The notes: generated by a model from the letters alone, not told the origin. Counted from the stretch's first letter, positions 44,017-53,163 are shown. The stretch is DNA of 64,000 nt from Gordonia hirsuta DSM 44140 = NBRC 16056 (GCF_000333015.1 NZ_BANT01000014.1:1-64000); one strand, 5' to 3'. Program-made: numbers and translations.

Positions 44017-44580
44017 TCAGTTCTCCTCATCGAATCCCGGGTTGCACCGGCTGGCGACCATCTCGTTGGGGCTCACCACCGGCCGCGCCGGTTCCAGATT
44101 CCAGCTCGGCTTCTCCGGGTCCACCAGCCGGGCGAAGGTCCAGTGGCAGTCGAACTGCGCACGCATGCCGGGGGTGTCACCGTCGGGTGCCAGCGCCAGC
44201 ACCTCGCGCCAGGCGCTCTCGGCCACCGTGTCGCCGGACACCTCGCGACCGGCCCGCGTCGGGTAGATCTGCAGACTCGGTCCCACTTCCGTCTGCGCCC
44301 AGGCCACGCGCTCGATGTACGGCGGCGGCAGGCTCGGGGGCATCGGGCGGCGGCTGACCGGGCTGCTGGCGGCTGGCAAGGAAACGACGGGTAGCGCAGA
44401 CTCGGACGATGACACCGTCGTCTGCCGCTCGGCCTGCTGATCGGGCGCCGGCGCCTCCTCGGAACCGCAGCCGGTCAGCGCGGCCACCAGCACCGCGGCG
44501 ACGACCACCGGGACTCCCTCCCCTGTTGCCGGCGCCCGCCGCAGCCCGGCACGCGGCCGCCCGCTTCGCAACCGTCTCAC
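44017..44580 (-). CDS. DUF2599 lipoprotein
   Basis: 187 residues. An Arg-rich N-terminus leads into a hydrophobic segment with lipobox (V-A-A-L-T-G-C, about residue 38), a Ser/Pro linker, then a C-terminal domain (about 100-187) with A-W-R-E-V-L-A-L, M-R-A-Q-F-D-C-H-W and K-P-S-W-N-L-E-P-A-R-P ending A-S-R-C-N-P-G-F. This is the DUF2599 pattern with two conserved cysteines. GTG 44580 overlaps the carboxylesterase stop as GTGA. Secreted, function unknown. Confidence 0.82.
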   Translation of the reverse strand: MRRLRSGRPRAGLRRAPATGEGVPVVVAAVLVAALTGCGSEEAPAPDQQAERQTTVSSSESALPVVSLPAASSPVSRRPMPPSLPPPYIERVAWAQTEVGPSLQIYPTRAGREVSGDTVAESAWREVLALAPDGDTPGMRAQFDCHWTFARLVDPEKPSWNLEPARPVVSPNEMVASRCNPGFDEEN

Positions 44581-46133
44581 TCGCGCCGCAGCTCCAGGTG
44601 CACCCGCTCCCAGGCGGCGCGGCGGGCGCCGTCGGGGTCGTCGACCACGCGCGCCGGATCGTCGATCAGCAGCACCCGCCGGTCGTCGATCGAGTAGGGC
44701 GGCCACTGTTCCGACGGCACTCCGGTCCGGGCGAACCACGTCCACAGCGACTGCATGGTGGCGGTGATGCGCTTGGTGGAGCCCCAGCTGCCTAGCGCCG
44801 CCAGCCCCACGCCGATCGGATGCCGGTAGATCCCGAAGATCGCCAGCAGTTCAGTGGCGTGTGTGGCACCGATGCCACTGAGTTTGAGGGCGCGCACCGA
44901 GTAGTCGTACCGGTACACGTAGGTCGGTGAGTGCTTGGCATGGTGCTCGGCGAACAGGCTCGTCGGGATCCAGAAGACGGCGTCGGCCGACAGCCGGACC
45001 TCGTCCCGAGTACCCGGATAGAGGCGGGCCAGCTCTTCACGCACCTCGGGGTCGTGCACACCGACCAGGAATTGTGCCGGTTCGGGCAGGATGCTCCAGA
45101 ATCGGGCGAACAGCTCACCCTCGTCCAGGTTGCTGCCGGCGATCAGCGGCACCCGATGGGTGCGCCCGCCGATCGCCGCGGCCACCGGGGACTGGGGCAG
45201 GTACTCGCCATCGACCACCGGGGCGAAGGGCATCGGATCGGACAGCTGCGCCTGCCGGGTGAAGGCGAGGACGCGGTTACCCGCACCCAGCAGCTCGAAC
45301 GGGTCGGCGCCGTCGATTATGCGCGCGACCTGATCGGGGGTGTGGAAGGGCTCGGTACGTTCAGGGCCGACGCGCCGGCGCGGGTCCACCACCTGGCGGA
45401 CGAATTCGTCGGCGATCAACTCCGAACTCTCCCGGTGAACCACCAGGTCCGCCGCCGGACTCTGGGCGATGGCCCGGGAGAACAGGCCCTGCGCGGACGG
45501 TGTGGACAGCAGCGTCAGCACGGCCGCACCGCCGGCGCTCTCGCCGAAGACCGTCACCCGGTCCGGATCGCCGCCGAAGGATGCGATGTTGCGCTGCACC
45601 CATTCCAGTGCGGCGACCATGTCCCGCAGACCGCAGTTGACGTCGAACGGCCGCTCCGGCGTCGAATAGTCGCTCAGATCCAGGAAGCCCAGCGGACCGA
45701 CCCGGTAGTTGACGGTCACCACGATCACATCGCGGGCGCGCGCCAGGAAGGCGCCGTCGTAGATCGGTGTGGCACTGCCGCCCAGGATGTAGGCGCCGCC
45801 GTAGTTGAAGACCATCACCGGGCGGCCGGCGGCGGCGACGGTATCCGGTGCGAAGACGTTGAGTGTCAGGCAGTCCTCACTGCGCGGCTGGAAGGTGCCG
45901 TCGCCGCGTGCGGTGAACATCTTGTCCTGGATCGGCGACGGACCGTAGTCGTGGCAGGCAAGGGTGTCGGTCCACGGCTGCACCGGCTGCGGCGCCCGCA
46001 GTCGCAGCGGACCCACCGGCGGGGCCGCATAGGGGATTCCGCGCCAGGAGATCGTGCCGCGGCGGCTGCGGCGCCCCCGCTGTCCCTCGACCGGCCCTTC
46101 GGCGGTCGCCACGTGGGTGTCCATCAAAGCCAT
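44577..46133 (-). CDS. carboxylesterase family protein (type B)
   Basis: 518 residues. Alpha/beta hydrolase with oxyanion-hole N-Y-G-G-A-Y (110-115), nucleophile Ser199 in F-G-E-S-A-G-G, acid residue region A-G-S-N-L-D-E-G-E, and a late catalytic His in the G-A-T-H-A-T-E segment. The N-terminus shows no signal peptide. TACTGT lies eight bases before ATG 46133, suggesting a leaderless start; ATG 46124 is the alternative. Hydrolyses carboxyl esters; natural substrate unknown. Coupled to the DUF2599 lipoprotein gene. Confidence 0.9.
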   Translation of the reverse strand: MALMDTHVATAEGPVEGQRGRRSRRGTISWRGIPYAAPPVGPLRLRAPQPVQPWTDTLACHDYGPSPIQDKMFTARGDGTFQPRSEDCLTLNVFAPDTVAAAGRPVMVFNYGGAYILGGSATPIYDGAFLARARDVIVVTVNYRVGPLGFLDLSDYSTPERPFDVNCGLRDMVAALEWVQRNIASFGGDPDRVTVFGESAGGAAVLTLLSTPSAQGLFSRAIAQSPAADLVVHRESSELIADEFVRQVVDPRRRVGPERTEPFHTPDQVARIIDGADPFELLGAGNRVLAFTRQAQLSDPMPFAPVVDGEYLPQSPVAAAIGGRTHRVPLIAGSNLDEGELFARFWSILPEPAQFLVGVHDPEVREELARLYPGTRDEVRLSADAVFWIPTSLFAEHHAKHSPTYVYRYDYSVRALKLSGIGATHATELLAIFGIYRHPIGVGLAALGSWGSTKRITATMQSLWTWFARTGVPSEQWPPYSIDDRRVLLIDDPARVVDDPDGARRAAWERVHLELRRE

Positions 46134-46247
46134 GGCACCCAACAGTAGTGCGAGCCCACCCGGCGGGGACACCGGCCGCACAGTGAGCGGCCCGAACCCC
46201 GGCCCTGCGACCGAATCGGGACCGCCGTACTGCCCTACCATGAGAGG

Positions 46248-47000
46248 GTGTCTTCTACCGCCCGCTCAGCCGCCGTCGACCTGAACGCCGACCTGGGCGA
46301 GGGCATGGGCGACGACGCCGCCATGGTGCAGCTGGTCTCCAGCGCCAACGTGGCCTGCGGTTTCCATGCCGGGACCCCGGCCCTGCTGCGCCGCACCTGT
46401 GAGCAGGCGGTCGCCGCCCAGGTGCGGATCGGCGCTCAGGTGTCCTATCCGGATCGGGACGGTTTCGGCCGCCGGTTCATGGAGATCGAGACCGACGATC
46501 TGATCGCCGACGTCCTCTTCCAGATCGGTGCGCTGACGGCGATCGCCCGCTCGGTCGGCGGGACGGTGGACTACGTGAAGCCGCACGGTGCGCTGTACAA
46601 CGCGATCGTCTCTCATCACGAGCAAGCCGGCGCAGTGGTGACCGCCGTCGGCGAGTCCGGTCTGGCGTTGATGGGGCTGCCCGGTGCGGTGGCGCTGGAC
46701 TTGGCGCGCGCCCAGGGGATCCCGGTGCTCACCGAGGCTTTCGCCGATCGCGCCTACACCCCCGAAGGCACGCTGGTGCCGCGCAGCCGGGAAGGCGCGG
46801 TCCTGACCGACTCGGCGACGGTCGCCGGCCGGGTGGTGGACCTGGTGGTCTCCGGCGAGCTGACCGCGATCGACGGCTCGACGATCGCGGTGCAGGCCGA
46901 CTCGATCTGTCTGCACGGGGACACCCCCGGCGCCGTCGACCATGCCCGCGCGGTCCGAACTGCGCTGGCCGCTGCCGGCATCCGCGTCCAGCACCGATGA
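46248..47000 (+). CDS. pxpA: 5-oxoprolinase subunit A (LamB/YcsF family)
   Basis: 250 residues. N-terminal signature V-D-L-N-A-D-L-G-E-G-M-G, then S-S-A-N-V-A-C-G-F-H-A-G, V-K-P-H-G-A-L-Y-N and a final S-I-C-L-H-G-D-T-P-G-A. With PxpB and PxpC it cleaves 5-oxoproline; those partners are not in the window. GTG 46248 lies six bases after TACCAT, a leaderless arrangement. Its stop lies in the first copy of a 17-bp triplication that also sets the rarD start. Confidence 0.93.
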   Translation: MSSTARSAAVDLNADLGEGMGDDAAMVQLVSSANVACGFHAGTPALLRRTCEQAVAAQVRIGAQVSYPDRDGFGRRFMEIETDDLIADVLFQIGALTAIARSVGGTVDYVKPHGALYNAIVSHHEQAGAVVTAVGESGLALMGLPGAVALDLARAQGIPVLTEAFADRAYTPEGTLVPRSREGAVLTDSATVAGRVVDLVVSGELTAIDGSTIAVQADSICLHGDTPGAVDHARAVRTALAAAGIRVQHR

Positions 47001-47040
47001 CCACCCAGCACCGATGACCACCCAGCACCGATGACCACCG
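46990..47040. repeat. three tandem 17-bp copies at the pxpA-rarD junction
   Basis: AGCACCGATGACCACCC occurs at 46990-47006 and 47007-47023, and again with one change at 47024-47040. Each copy contains ATGA. The first holds the pxpA stop (46998-47000) and the third the rarD ATG (47031). Since 17 is not divisible by three, only the third ATG is in the rarD frame. Confidence 0.93.
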
Positions 47041-47981
47041 GGCCGGGCGATTCCGCCCGTGGCCTGGCCGCAGCCTTCGGCGCCTACGGGATCTGGGGGC
47101 TGTTCCCGATCTACTTCGCCGCGCTGGTGCCGGCCGGTCCGTGGGAGATCCTGGCCAATCGCATCGTGTGGACGGCGCTGTTGTGCCTGATTCTGCTGGC
47201 GGTGCTGCGGGACTGGTCGTGGCTGCCGCCGCTGGTGCGCCGGCGCCGTCTGCTCATCGGCGTCACCGCCGCCGCCCTGCTGATCGCCGTCAACTGGGTC
47301 GTGTACGTGGCGGCGGTGACCTCGGGGCACACCAGCGACGCGGCCTTGGGCTATTTCCTGAATCCGCTGGCCACCGTGGCCCTGGGGGTGCTGGTGTTAC
47401 GCGAATCGCTGCGCCCGCTGCAGTGGCTGGCCGTGGCGATCGGTGTGGTCGCCGGGGTCTACCTTGCGGTGGCCGGTGGTGCGTTCCCGCTGACCGCGCT
47501 GGTGCTGGCGATCTCGTTCGCGCTCTACGGTCTGGTGAAGAAGAAGGTGGGTGCGACGCTGCCTGCGCTGCACAGCCTGACCCTGGAGACCCTGATCCTG
47601 TTGCCGGTCGCCGTGGCCATCACCCTGGTGATCGCCTCGGCTGGGGGTCTGGTCTTCGGTACGCAGGGTCCGGTGCACACCGGTCTGCTGGTGTTCAGCG
47701 GTGTGGCCACCGCGGTGCCCCTGCTGCTGTTCGCCGCGTCGGCCCGGCGTATCCCGTTGACCACCGTCGGACTGATCCAGTTCATCACCCCGGTGATCCA
47801 GCTGGTCTGTGCGGTAACCGTGCTGGGCGAACACGTCTCGACCGCCCGCTGGATCGGGTTCGCCATCGTGTGGCTGGCACTGGCGGTACTGACGCTCGAT
47901 GCTCTGCTGAACGGCCGCCGCCGCTCCTGGGCGCTCAAAGCCCAGGGCATCGGCGGTTCCCGGCAGGCGCCAGAGTCCTGA
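47031..47981 (+). CDS. rarD: RarD/EamA-family transporter
   Basis: 316 residues, about ten membrane helices. RarD-type start G-L-A-A-A-F-G-A-Y-G-I-W-G-L-F-P-I-Y-F. Conserved W-V-Y-V-A-A-V-T-S-G-H-T-S-D-A-A-L-G-Y-F and later P-L-L-L-F-A-A-S-A-R-R-I-P-L. Members of the drug/metabolite transporter superfamily; the substrate is not predictable. It starts at the last ATG of the 17-bp triplication, 30 bases after pxpA. Confidence 0.92.
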   Translation: MTTGPGDSARGLAAAFGAYGIWGLFPIYFAALVPAGPWEILANRIVWTALLCLILLAVLRDWSWLPPLVRRRRLLIGVTAAALLIAVNWVVYVAAVTSGHTSDAALGYFLNPLATVALGVLVLRESLRPLQWLAVAIGVVAGVYLAVAGGAFPLTALVLAISFALYGLVKKKVGATLPALHSLTLETLILLPVAVAITLVIASAGGLVFGTQGPVHTGLLVFSGVATAVPLLLFAASARRIPLTTVGLIQFITPVIQLVCAVTVLGEHVSTARWIGFAIVWLALAVLTLDALLNGRRRSWALKAQGIGGSRQAPES

Positions 47982-48018
47982 GACACCCCTCCGGACGGCC
48001 CCGCTGCCCCGCGAACGG

Positions 48019-48756
48019 TCAGCCGAACTGACCCGGCGGCGGGCCGAGAAGGATCGGCTGACCGGTGTGCCGTTCGATCGCCGCGGCCAGTTCGCCCGGT
48101 GACATCTCCGGCAGTTCGGCGAGCACGATCACGGTGCGCGCACGCGGTGCGGGCCTGCCCGGCCTGCCGAAGACCGTCCAGGTGCGCGTGGCCGGCCCGG
48201 CGACCCACAGCCAGTTCTTGTTCTCCTGGAACGACAACTCGTCGACCCGTTCGATGTGATCGGTGTAGGCGAAGATCCGGTAGTCGATCCGCTGTTCGAT
48301 ACGTCCGGCGGACATCCGCCAGCGGATACTCGCCAGCATCAGGACCAGGAACGCCCCCGTCCCCAGCCAGAACACCGCGACGATGACCAGCGGGGCGACC
48401 CCGGCTGGCGCGAGGGTGACGATGAGGGTGGCCACCAGCCACGCCGCGCCCACCGGCCCCATACCGAACGCCGCACGGCCCGGCTGTTGCGGGACCATCG
48501 TGAGATCGTCGGCGGTCTCGTCGAGCGTCGGCCGCAGTCCCGCCGGAACCAACCCCGTCAGCTGTAGTCCGACGCCTGCCACGAAACCGAACATCACCGC
48601 GGCCAGCGCCGCGAACATCGGCCGCATCCAGCGATCGGCCGGGTCGTCCCCGGGAATCACCGCACCGGCGACGAAGAACGCGCCGAATGCGGCGAACAAG
48701 AGCAGGCCCATCACCTGCCGCCGCCGCTGTCGGCGGGCCACCTCATTCCACCGCAT
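48019..48756 (-). CDS. four-helix membrane protein, unknown
   Basis: 245 residues. A basic N-terminus (MRWNEVARRQRRRQ), two helix pairs (GLLLFAAFGAFFVAGAVI, MFAALAAVMFGFVAGVGL, AAWLVATLIVTLAPAGV and VIVAVFWLGTGAFLVLML), then a cytoplasmic domain with Y-R-I-F-A-Y-T-D-H-I-E-R-V-D-E-L, possibly PH-like. ATG 48756 lacks a clear ribosome site; 20 bases separate it from rlmB. No family recognised. Confidence 0.78.
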   Translation of the reverse strand: MRWNEVARRQRRRQVMGLLLFAAFGAFFVAGAVIPGDDPADRWMRPMFAALAAVMFGFVAGVGLQLTGLVPAGLRPTLDETADDLTMVPQQPGRAAFGMGPVGAAWLVATLIVTLAPAGVAPLVIVAVFWLGTGAFLVLMLASIRWRMSAGRIEQRIDYRIFAYTDHIERVDELSFQENKNWLWVAGPATRTWTVFGRPGRPAPRARTVIVLAELPEMSPGELAAAIERHTGQPILLGPPPGQFG

Positions 48757-48776
48757 GCGGGGCACCTGGGGTGGCG

Positions 48777-49742
48777 TCAGCGTCCGGCGACGCGGCGCTG
48801 CCGGGCGAACTCGGCCAGCACCACTCCGGCGGCAACCGAGGCGTTCAGGCTCTCCACGTCTCCGGCCATCGGGATCGACAGGATGGAGTCGCAGGTCTCC
48901 CGGACCAGCCGGGACAGCCCCTTGCCTTCGGAGCCGACCACGATCACCGTCGGGCCGGTACCGTCGTAGTCGTCCAGGGTCACATCCCCGTCGGCGTCCA
49001 GGCCGACGATCTGGACTCCGGCTTTGGCCCAGTCGACCAGGGTGCGGGTCAGGTTCGGCGCCTGCGCGACGGGCAGGCGGGCCGCCGCCCCGGCACTGGT
49101 GCGCCAGGCCACGGCGGTCACGCTGGCGCTGCGCCGCTGCGGGATCAGCACACCCTGTCCGCCGAAGGCGGCGACACTGCGGATCACGGCCCCCAGGTTG
49201 CGCGGATCGGTGATGTTGTCCAACGCCACCAGCAGTGCCGGCTGCCCGGAGTCGAGGGCGTCGGCGAGCAGATCGTCGGGGTGGGCGTAGCTGTATTCGG
49301 GTACCTGCAGCGCCAGCCCCTGGTGCAGCCCGTTGACGGTGATCCGGTCCAGTTCGGGCTTGCTCGCCTCCAGGATCGAGATACCCATATCGCCGGCTAT
49401 GGCCACGGCCTCCCGGACGCGGTCGTCGGCGTCGATCGTGCTCATCACATAGAGCGCCGTGGCCGGGATCTCGGCTCGCAGGCATTCGACGACCGGATTG
49501 CGGCCCACCACGTATTCGGGGCCGTCGTCCCGGCGACGCTGTGCCTGCCGGGCCGCTGCAGCCCGCGACTTGGCCGCCGCTTTGGCCTTCTTATGCGCCG
49601 GGTGATAGGTGCGGTCGACGGCCTTGGGGGTGGCGCCCCGGCCTTCCAGCCCGCGGCGTCGCTGTCCGCCGGAACCGACCACCTGCCCCTTCTTGGAGCC
49701 TTCTTTGCGGATGGCGCCCTTGCGCTTGGAGTTGCCGGCCAT
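48777..49742 (-). CDS. rlmB: 23S rRNA (guanosine-2'-O-)-methyltransferase RlmB (SpoU/TrmH family)
   Basis: 321 residues. A Lys/Arg/Ala-rich N-terminal extension (about 70 residues) precedes an RNA-binding substrate domain and the knotted SPOUT fold: motif [15 protein letters not shown], motif [13 protein letters not shown], motif [18 protein letters not shown]. Two bases separate its ATG (49742) from the cysS stop. Confidence 0.94.
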   Translation of the reverse strand: MAGNSKRKGAIRKEGSKKGQVVGSGGQRRRGLEGRGATPKAVDRTYHPAHKKAKAAAKSRAAAARQAQRRRDDGPEYVVGRNPVVECLRAEIPATALYVMSTIDADDRVREAVAIAGDMGISILEASKPELDRITVNGLHQGLALQVPEYSYAHPDDLLADALDSGQPALLVALDNITDPRNLGAVIRSVAAFGGQGVLIPQRRSASVTAVAWRTSAGAAARLPVAQAPNLTRTLVDWAKAGVQIVGLDADGDVTLDDYDGTGPTVIVVGSEGKGLSRLVRETCDSILSIPMAGDVESLNASVAAGVVLAEFARQRRVAGR

Positions 49743-49744
49743 CT

Positions 49745-51181
49745 CTAGTCCTTCTGTTGCAGCGCCCATTGGACGCCGTCGGGGGTATCAGTCACTTCCA
49801 CACCGGCGGCGGCGAGCCGGTCGCGCACCTGGTCGGCCACCGTCCAGTCCTTGGCCGCGCGGGCGTCGGCGCGACGCTGCAATTCGGCCCCGACCAGCAC
49901 GTCCAGGGCGGTGTGGGCCGCGTCATCGGCGGCGCCGGCGTCGTTCCAGTGCGGATCCAGCGGATCGGTGCCCAGCACGGCGGTCATCGCACGCACCTGG
50001 GCGGCGATCCGGGCGGCGCTGGCATCGTCTCCGTGCGCCAGGGCGGTGTTGCCCTCGCGCACCGCGTTGTGGACCGCGGCCAGTGCGGCCGGGACGCCCA
50101 GATCATCGTCGAGCGCCGCGGCGAAGTCGGCGGTGACCCCGCCCACCGGCACCGGACCGGTCCGGTCGGCGACGCGGTGGACGAACGATTCGATCCGCCG
50201 ATAGCCGGTGGCCGCCTCGGTCAGGGCTTCATCGGAGTATTCGAGCATCGAACGGTAGTGGGCGCTGCCCAGGTAGTAGCGCAACTCCACCGGGCGCACC
50301 TTCTTGAGCATCTCGGGGATGGCGACGACGTTGCCGAGCGATTTACTCATCTTCTCGCCGCTCATCGTCACCCAGCCGTTGTGCAGCCAGTACTGGGCGA
50401 AGCCGTCGCCGGCGCCGTGGCTCTGGGCGATCTCGTTCTCGTGATGCGGGAACACCAGATCCATGCCGCCGCAATGGATGTCGAATTCGGGCCCGAGCAG
50501 CGAGGTGGCCATCGCCGAGCACTCCAGGTGCCAGCCCGGCCGGCCCGGACCCCACGGGGTCGGCCAGGACGGTTCGCCGGGCTTGGAAGCCTTCCACAGG
50601 GTGAAGTCGCGCGGATCGCGTTTGCCGGTGCCGGCGCTCTCCCCCTGGTGGACGTCGTCGAGTTTGTGCCCGGACAAGCTGCCGTACTCGGGCAGGCTGC
50701 GCACATCGAAGTAGACGTTGCCCTCGGCGGCGTAGGCGTGGCCGCGTTCGATCAGCCGTTGCATGTACTCGATCATCTGCGTGATGAAACCGGTGGCCCG
50801 CGGTTCGGCCGAGGGCGGCAGCACGCCGAGTGCGTCGTAGGCGGCGGTGAACTCGCGTTCGTGGGTGGCCGCCCACTCCCACCAGGGACGGCCGTGTTCG
50901 GCGGCCTTGGTCAGGATCTTGTCGTCGATATCGGTGACGTTGCGGATGAACAGCACGTCCAGTCCGGCCCCGGCGCCGACGGGACCGTCGGGCCCGTCGA
51001 CGGGGCCGTCGTAGGCGAGCCAGCGCCGCAGCACATCGAAGGCGATGCCGCTGCGCACGTGGCCGATGTGCGGGACACCCTGCACGGTCGCACCGCAGAG
51101 GTACACCGAGGCGGTGCCGGGGATCAGCGGAGCGAAGTCGCGGACCTCGCGGGTCGCGGTGTCGTACAGACGGAGAGTCAC
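49745..51181 (-). CDS. cysS: cysteinyl-tRNA synthetase
   Basis: 478 residues. Class I synthetase with [10 protein letters not shown] (HIGH, near residue 38), G-E-K-M-S-K-S-L-G (KMSKS), zinc ligands including the Cys in Y-L-C-G and [12 protein letters not shown], and a C-terminal anticodon domain. That length excludes the shorter mycothiol enzyme MshC. GTG 51181 lies eight bases after TAGGAT, so an internal leaderless promoter is likely downstream of ispF. Confidence 0.95.
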   Translation of the reverse strand: MTLRLYDTATREVRDFAPLIPGTASVYLCGATVQGVPHIGHVRSGIAFDVLRRWLAYDGPVDGPDGPVGAGAGLDVLFIRNVTDIDDKILTKAAEHGRPWWEWAATHEREFTAAYDALGVLPPSAEPRATGFITQMIEYMQRLIERGHAYAAEGNVYFDVRSLPEYGSLSGHKLDDVHQGESAGTGKRDPRDFTLWKASKPGEPSWPTPWGPGRPGWHLECSAMATSLLGPEFDIHCGGMDLVFPHHENEIAQSHGAGDGFAQYWLHNGWVTMSGEKMSKSLGNVVAIPEMLKKVRPVELRYYLGSAHYRSMLEYSDEALTEAATGYRRIESFVHRVADRTGPVPVGGVTADFAAALDDDLGVPAALAAVHNAVREGNTALAHGDDASAARIAAQVRAMTAVLGTDPLDPHWNDAGAADDAAHTALDVLVGAELQRRADARAAKDWTVADQVRDRLAAAGVEVTDTPDGVQWALQQKD

Positions 51182-51192
51182 GACCTGCGATC

Positions 51193-51672
51193 CTACTTCA
51201 GCGCGGAGTTCTGCGCGGCGACCAGCGCTGTAGCGATCGCCGCGATGCCTTCACCGCGACCGGTGAGCCCGAGGCCGTCGGTCGTGGTGGCCGACACCGA
51301 GACCGGCGCGCCGAGCAGCCCGGAGAGCAGTTCTTCGGCTTCCCGGCGCCGCGGGCCGATCTTGGGCCGGTTGCCGATCACCTGGACCGCGCCGCTGACC
51401 GGAACCCACTGGTTCTCTGCCAGCAGCTGTGCCACGTGGGCGAGCATCTGCGCGCCGGTGACGCCCTTCCACTCGGGCCGGTCCACGCCGAAGACCGAAC
51501 CCAGATCGCCCAGTCCGGCCGCCGAGAGCAGCGCATCGCAGAGCGCATGGGTGCCGACGTCACCGTCGGAGTGGCCCGAGCAGCCGTCTTCGCCGGCGAA
51601 CAACAGTCCGAGCATCCAGCACTCGCGGCCGGGCTCGATCACGTGGACGTCGGTGGCGATGCCGCTTCTCAC
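51193..51672 (-). CDS. ispF: 2-C-methyl-D-erythritol 2,4-cyclodiphosphate synthase
   Basis: 159 residues. Metal ligands D8 and H10 (A-T-D-V-H) and the conserved [16 protein letters not shown]. The end [16 protein letters not shown] is typical. It acts two steps after IspD in the non-mevalonate isoprenoid route. GTG start overlaps the ispD stop as GTGA (51669-51672). Confidence 0.96.
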   Translation of the reverse strand: MRSGIATDVHVIEPGRECWMLGLLFAGEDGCSGHSDGDVGTHALCDALLSAAGLGDLGSVFGVDRPEWKGVTGAQMLAHVAQLLAENQWVPVSGAVQVIGNRPKIGPRRREAEELLSGLLGAPVSVSATTTDGLGLTGRGEGIAAIATALVAAQNSALK

Positions 51673-52391
51673 GAGGGTTCCTTCCGGGGGTCGGCGCTCG
51701 TCCGGTGGTAACTAGGGTGTTCGGGCCCGCACAGGAATCGGGCCAGCTGCAGATCGAACGGCGTGGTGATCTTGAAGGCCAGGTGCTCGCCGGGAACCAC
51801 CTGCACCGGGACACCCAGTGCCTCCACCAGGCCGGCGTCGTCGGTGGCATCGGCACCCTCGGCGTGGGCTCGGCGCAGCAGCTCGGCCGTGAACCCCTGC
51901 GGGGTCTGCACTGCGCGCAGTGCCGCGCGATCGGGGGTGTCGACGACGCATTCGGCGTCGTCGACGCGTTTGAGGGTGTCGGCCACGGGCAGACCCGGGA
52001 CTACAGCCACCGCTCCGGCCTCGAGCGCCTGGACCACCCGGACGAACAGCTGCGGCGGGGTCAATGCGCGCGCGGCGTCGTGCACCAGCACCCGGTCGGC
52101 GGGCCCGGCGGCGGCCAGACCGGCGCGCACCGAATCGGAGCGCTCCCGGCCACCGGCCACCACGGTCACCGCAGGCAACTGCCGGCGCACCGGGTCGACC
52201 AGGTCTTCGGGCACGATGACGACGACGTCGTCGATCACACCGCTGGCCTGGGCGGCGCTCACACTGCGTGCAAGCAGTGAGCGCCCGTCCAGTTCGACGA
52301 AGGCTTTGGGAGCCCCCGCACCCAGCCGCTGTCCCATCCCGGCAGCCGGGATCAGCGCGACGGTGCGGCGGGGCGCCGGCTGTCCGGTCAG
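51669..52391 (-). CDS. ispD: 2-C-methyl-D-erythritol 4-phosphate cytidylyltransferase, apparent CTG start
   Basis: 240 residues if translated from CTG 52391. The CTP-binding signature [16 protein letters not shown] is complete only if translation begins upstream of ATG 52337, which would remove I-P-A-A-G. Reading the frame upstream shows no ATG, GTG or TTG before an in-frame TGA inside carD. The CTG at 52391 overlaps the carD stop as CTGA, exactly like the ATGA and GTGA junctions elsewhere here. Later motifs ([23 protein letters not shown]) are intact. It makes CDP-methylerythritol. Confidence 0.88.
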   Translation of the reverse strand: MTGQPAPRRTVALIPAAGMGQRLGAGAPKAFVELDGRSLLARSVSAAQASGVIDDVVVIVPEDLVDPVRRQLPAVTVVAGGRERSDSVRAGLAAAGPADRVLVHDAARALTPPQLFVRVVQALEAGAVAVVPGLPVADTLKRVDDAECVVDTPDRAALRAVQTPQGFTAELLRRAHAEGADATDDAGLVEALGVPVQVVPGEHLAFKITTPFDLQLARFLCGPEHPSYHRTSADPRKEPS

Positions 52392-52876
52392 GACGCTGCG
52401 GCCAGGATCTCGTCGAGGATCAGTTCGGCGCGAGCCTCGTCGGTGTCCTGAGCCAGCGACAGCTCATCGACCAGCACGCGACGGGCACGGGTCAGCATGC
52501 GCTTCTCCCCCGCGGACAGGCCGCGGTCCTGCTCCCGGCGCCACAGGTCGCGGACGATCTCAGAGACCTTGATGATGTCACCGGAGATCAGCTTCTCCTG
52601 GTTGGCCTTGAAACGACGGGCCCAGTTGGTCGGCTCCTCCGCATGCGGCGTGCGCAGCACCTCGAACACCTCGTCGAGCCCCTCGGCGCCGACCACATCA
52701 CGAACGCCGACGTATTCCAGCTTGCTGGAGGGGATCTGCACGGTCATGTCCCCGTCCGCCACCTTCAGGACCAGGTACTCGACCTCTTCACCCTTGATGG
52801 TCCGTACGACGATGTCATCGACCCGAGCGGCACCGTGGTGCGGATAGACAACGGTGTCACCAACTTTGAAATTCAA
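52388..52876 (-). CDS. carD: RNA polymerase-binding transcription factor CarD
   Basis: 162 residues, the length of mycobacterial CarD. N-terminal RNA-polymerase interaction domain ([15 protein letters not shown]) and C-terminal helical DNA-binding domain containing the wedge Trp in [13 protein letters not shown] and ending [10 protein letters not shown]. It stabilises open promoter complexes at rRNA and many other promoters. The start is TTG 52876, with no in-frame ATG/GTG nearby; AAAGGGG lies nine bases upstream. First gene of carD-ispD-ispF-(cysS-rlmB). Confidence 0.96.
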   Translation of the reverse strand: MNFKVGDTVVYPHHGAARVDDIVVRTIKGEEVEYLVLKVADGDMTVQIPSSKLEYVGVRDVVGAEGLDEVFEVLRTPHAEEPTNWARRFKANQEKLISGDIIKVSEIVRDLWRREQDRGLSAGEKRMLTRARRVLVDELSLAQDTDEARAELILDEILAAAS

Positions 52877-52903
52877 TGCTCCATGCCCCTTTCGAGTGAG
52901 CCC

Positions 52904-52909
52904 AGTCTA
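52904..52909 (-). promoter_or_regulatory. carD operon -10 element
   Basis: TAGACT on the minus strand gives a leader of about 20 bases carrying AAAGGGG before the TTG start. The remaining gap up to 53,163 holds the divergent lpqE promoter and otherwise shows no gene. Confidence 0.6.
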
Positions 52910-53092
52910 CCACGCACCCCCCGACAGAGATATCGACGGTGCAGGTCAGGGCACTGACGGCGGTGCAGCGGCGCCATCGGACACGGACCGGAAAAGTGGC
53001 GGTCACCACTGTCGATCGATCGGCCGGGGGTCCGGCGGAGAAAGGAATTTCGGCGAATCTGCCCACCCCGTCTGACTTTTGCCCCAGCCGCC

Positions 53093-53109
53093 CACTACGC
53101 TGCGTAGTG
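53093..53109. promoter_or_regulatory. 17-bp palindrome over the lpqE -10 element
   Basis: CACTACGC-T-GCGTAGTG is perfectly symmetric. It includes TACGCT (53096-53101), the likely -10 for lpqE, whose GTG start lies at 53164 after a leader of about 55 bases. Placement over the promoter suggests a repressor site, or a hairpin at the transcript 5' end. Confidence 0.55.
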
Positions 53110-53163
53110 AAGCGTCACGCGGCACCACGCGAGACGTGTGAGACAACCCTTCGGAGGATTCAG

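Noticed and set aside
51669-52337. ispD starting at ATG 52337
   Set aside because: Would remove the I-P-A-A-G part of the CTP-binding loop that is required in this family; the CTG 52391 start restores it.
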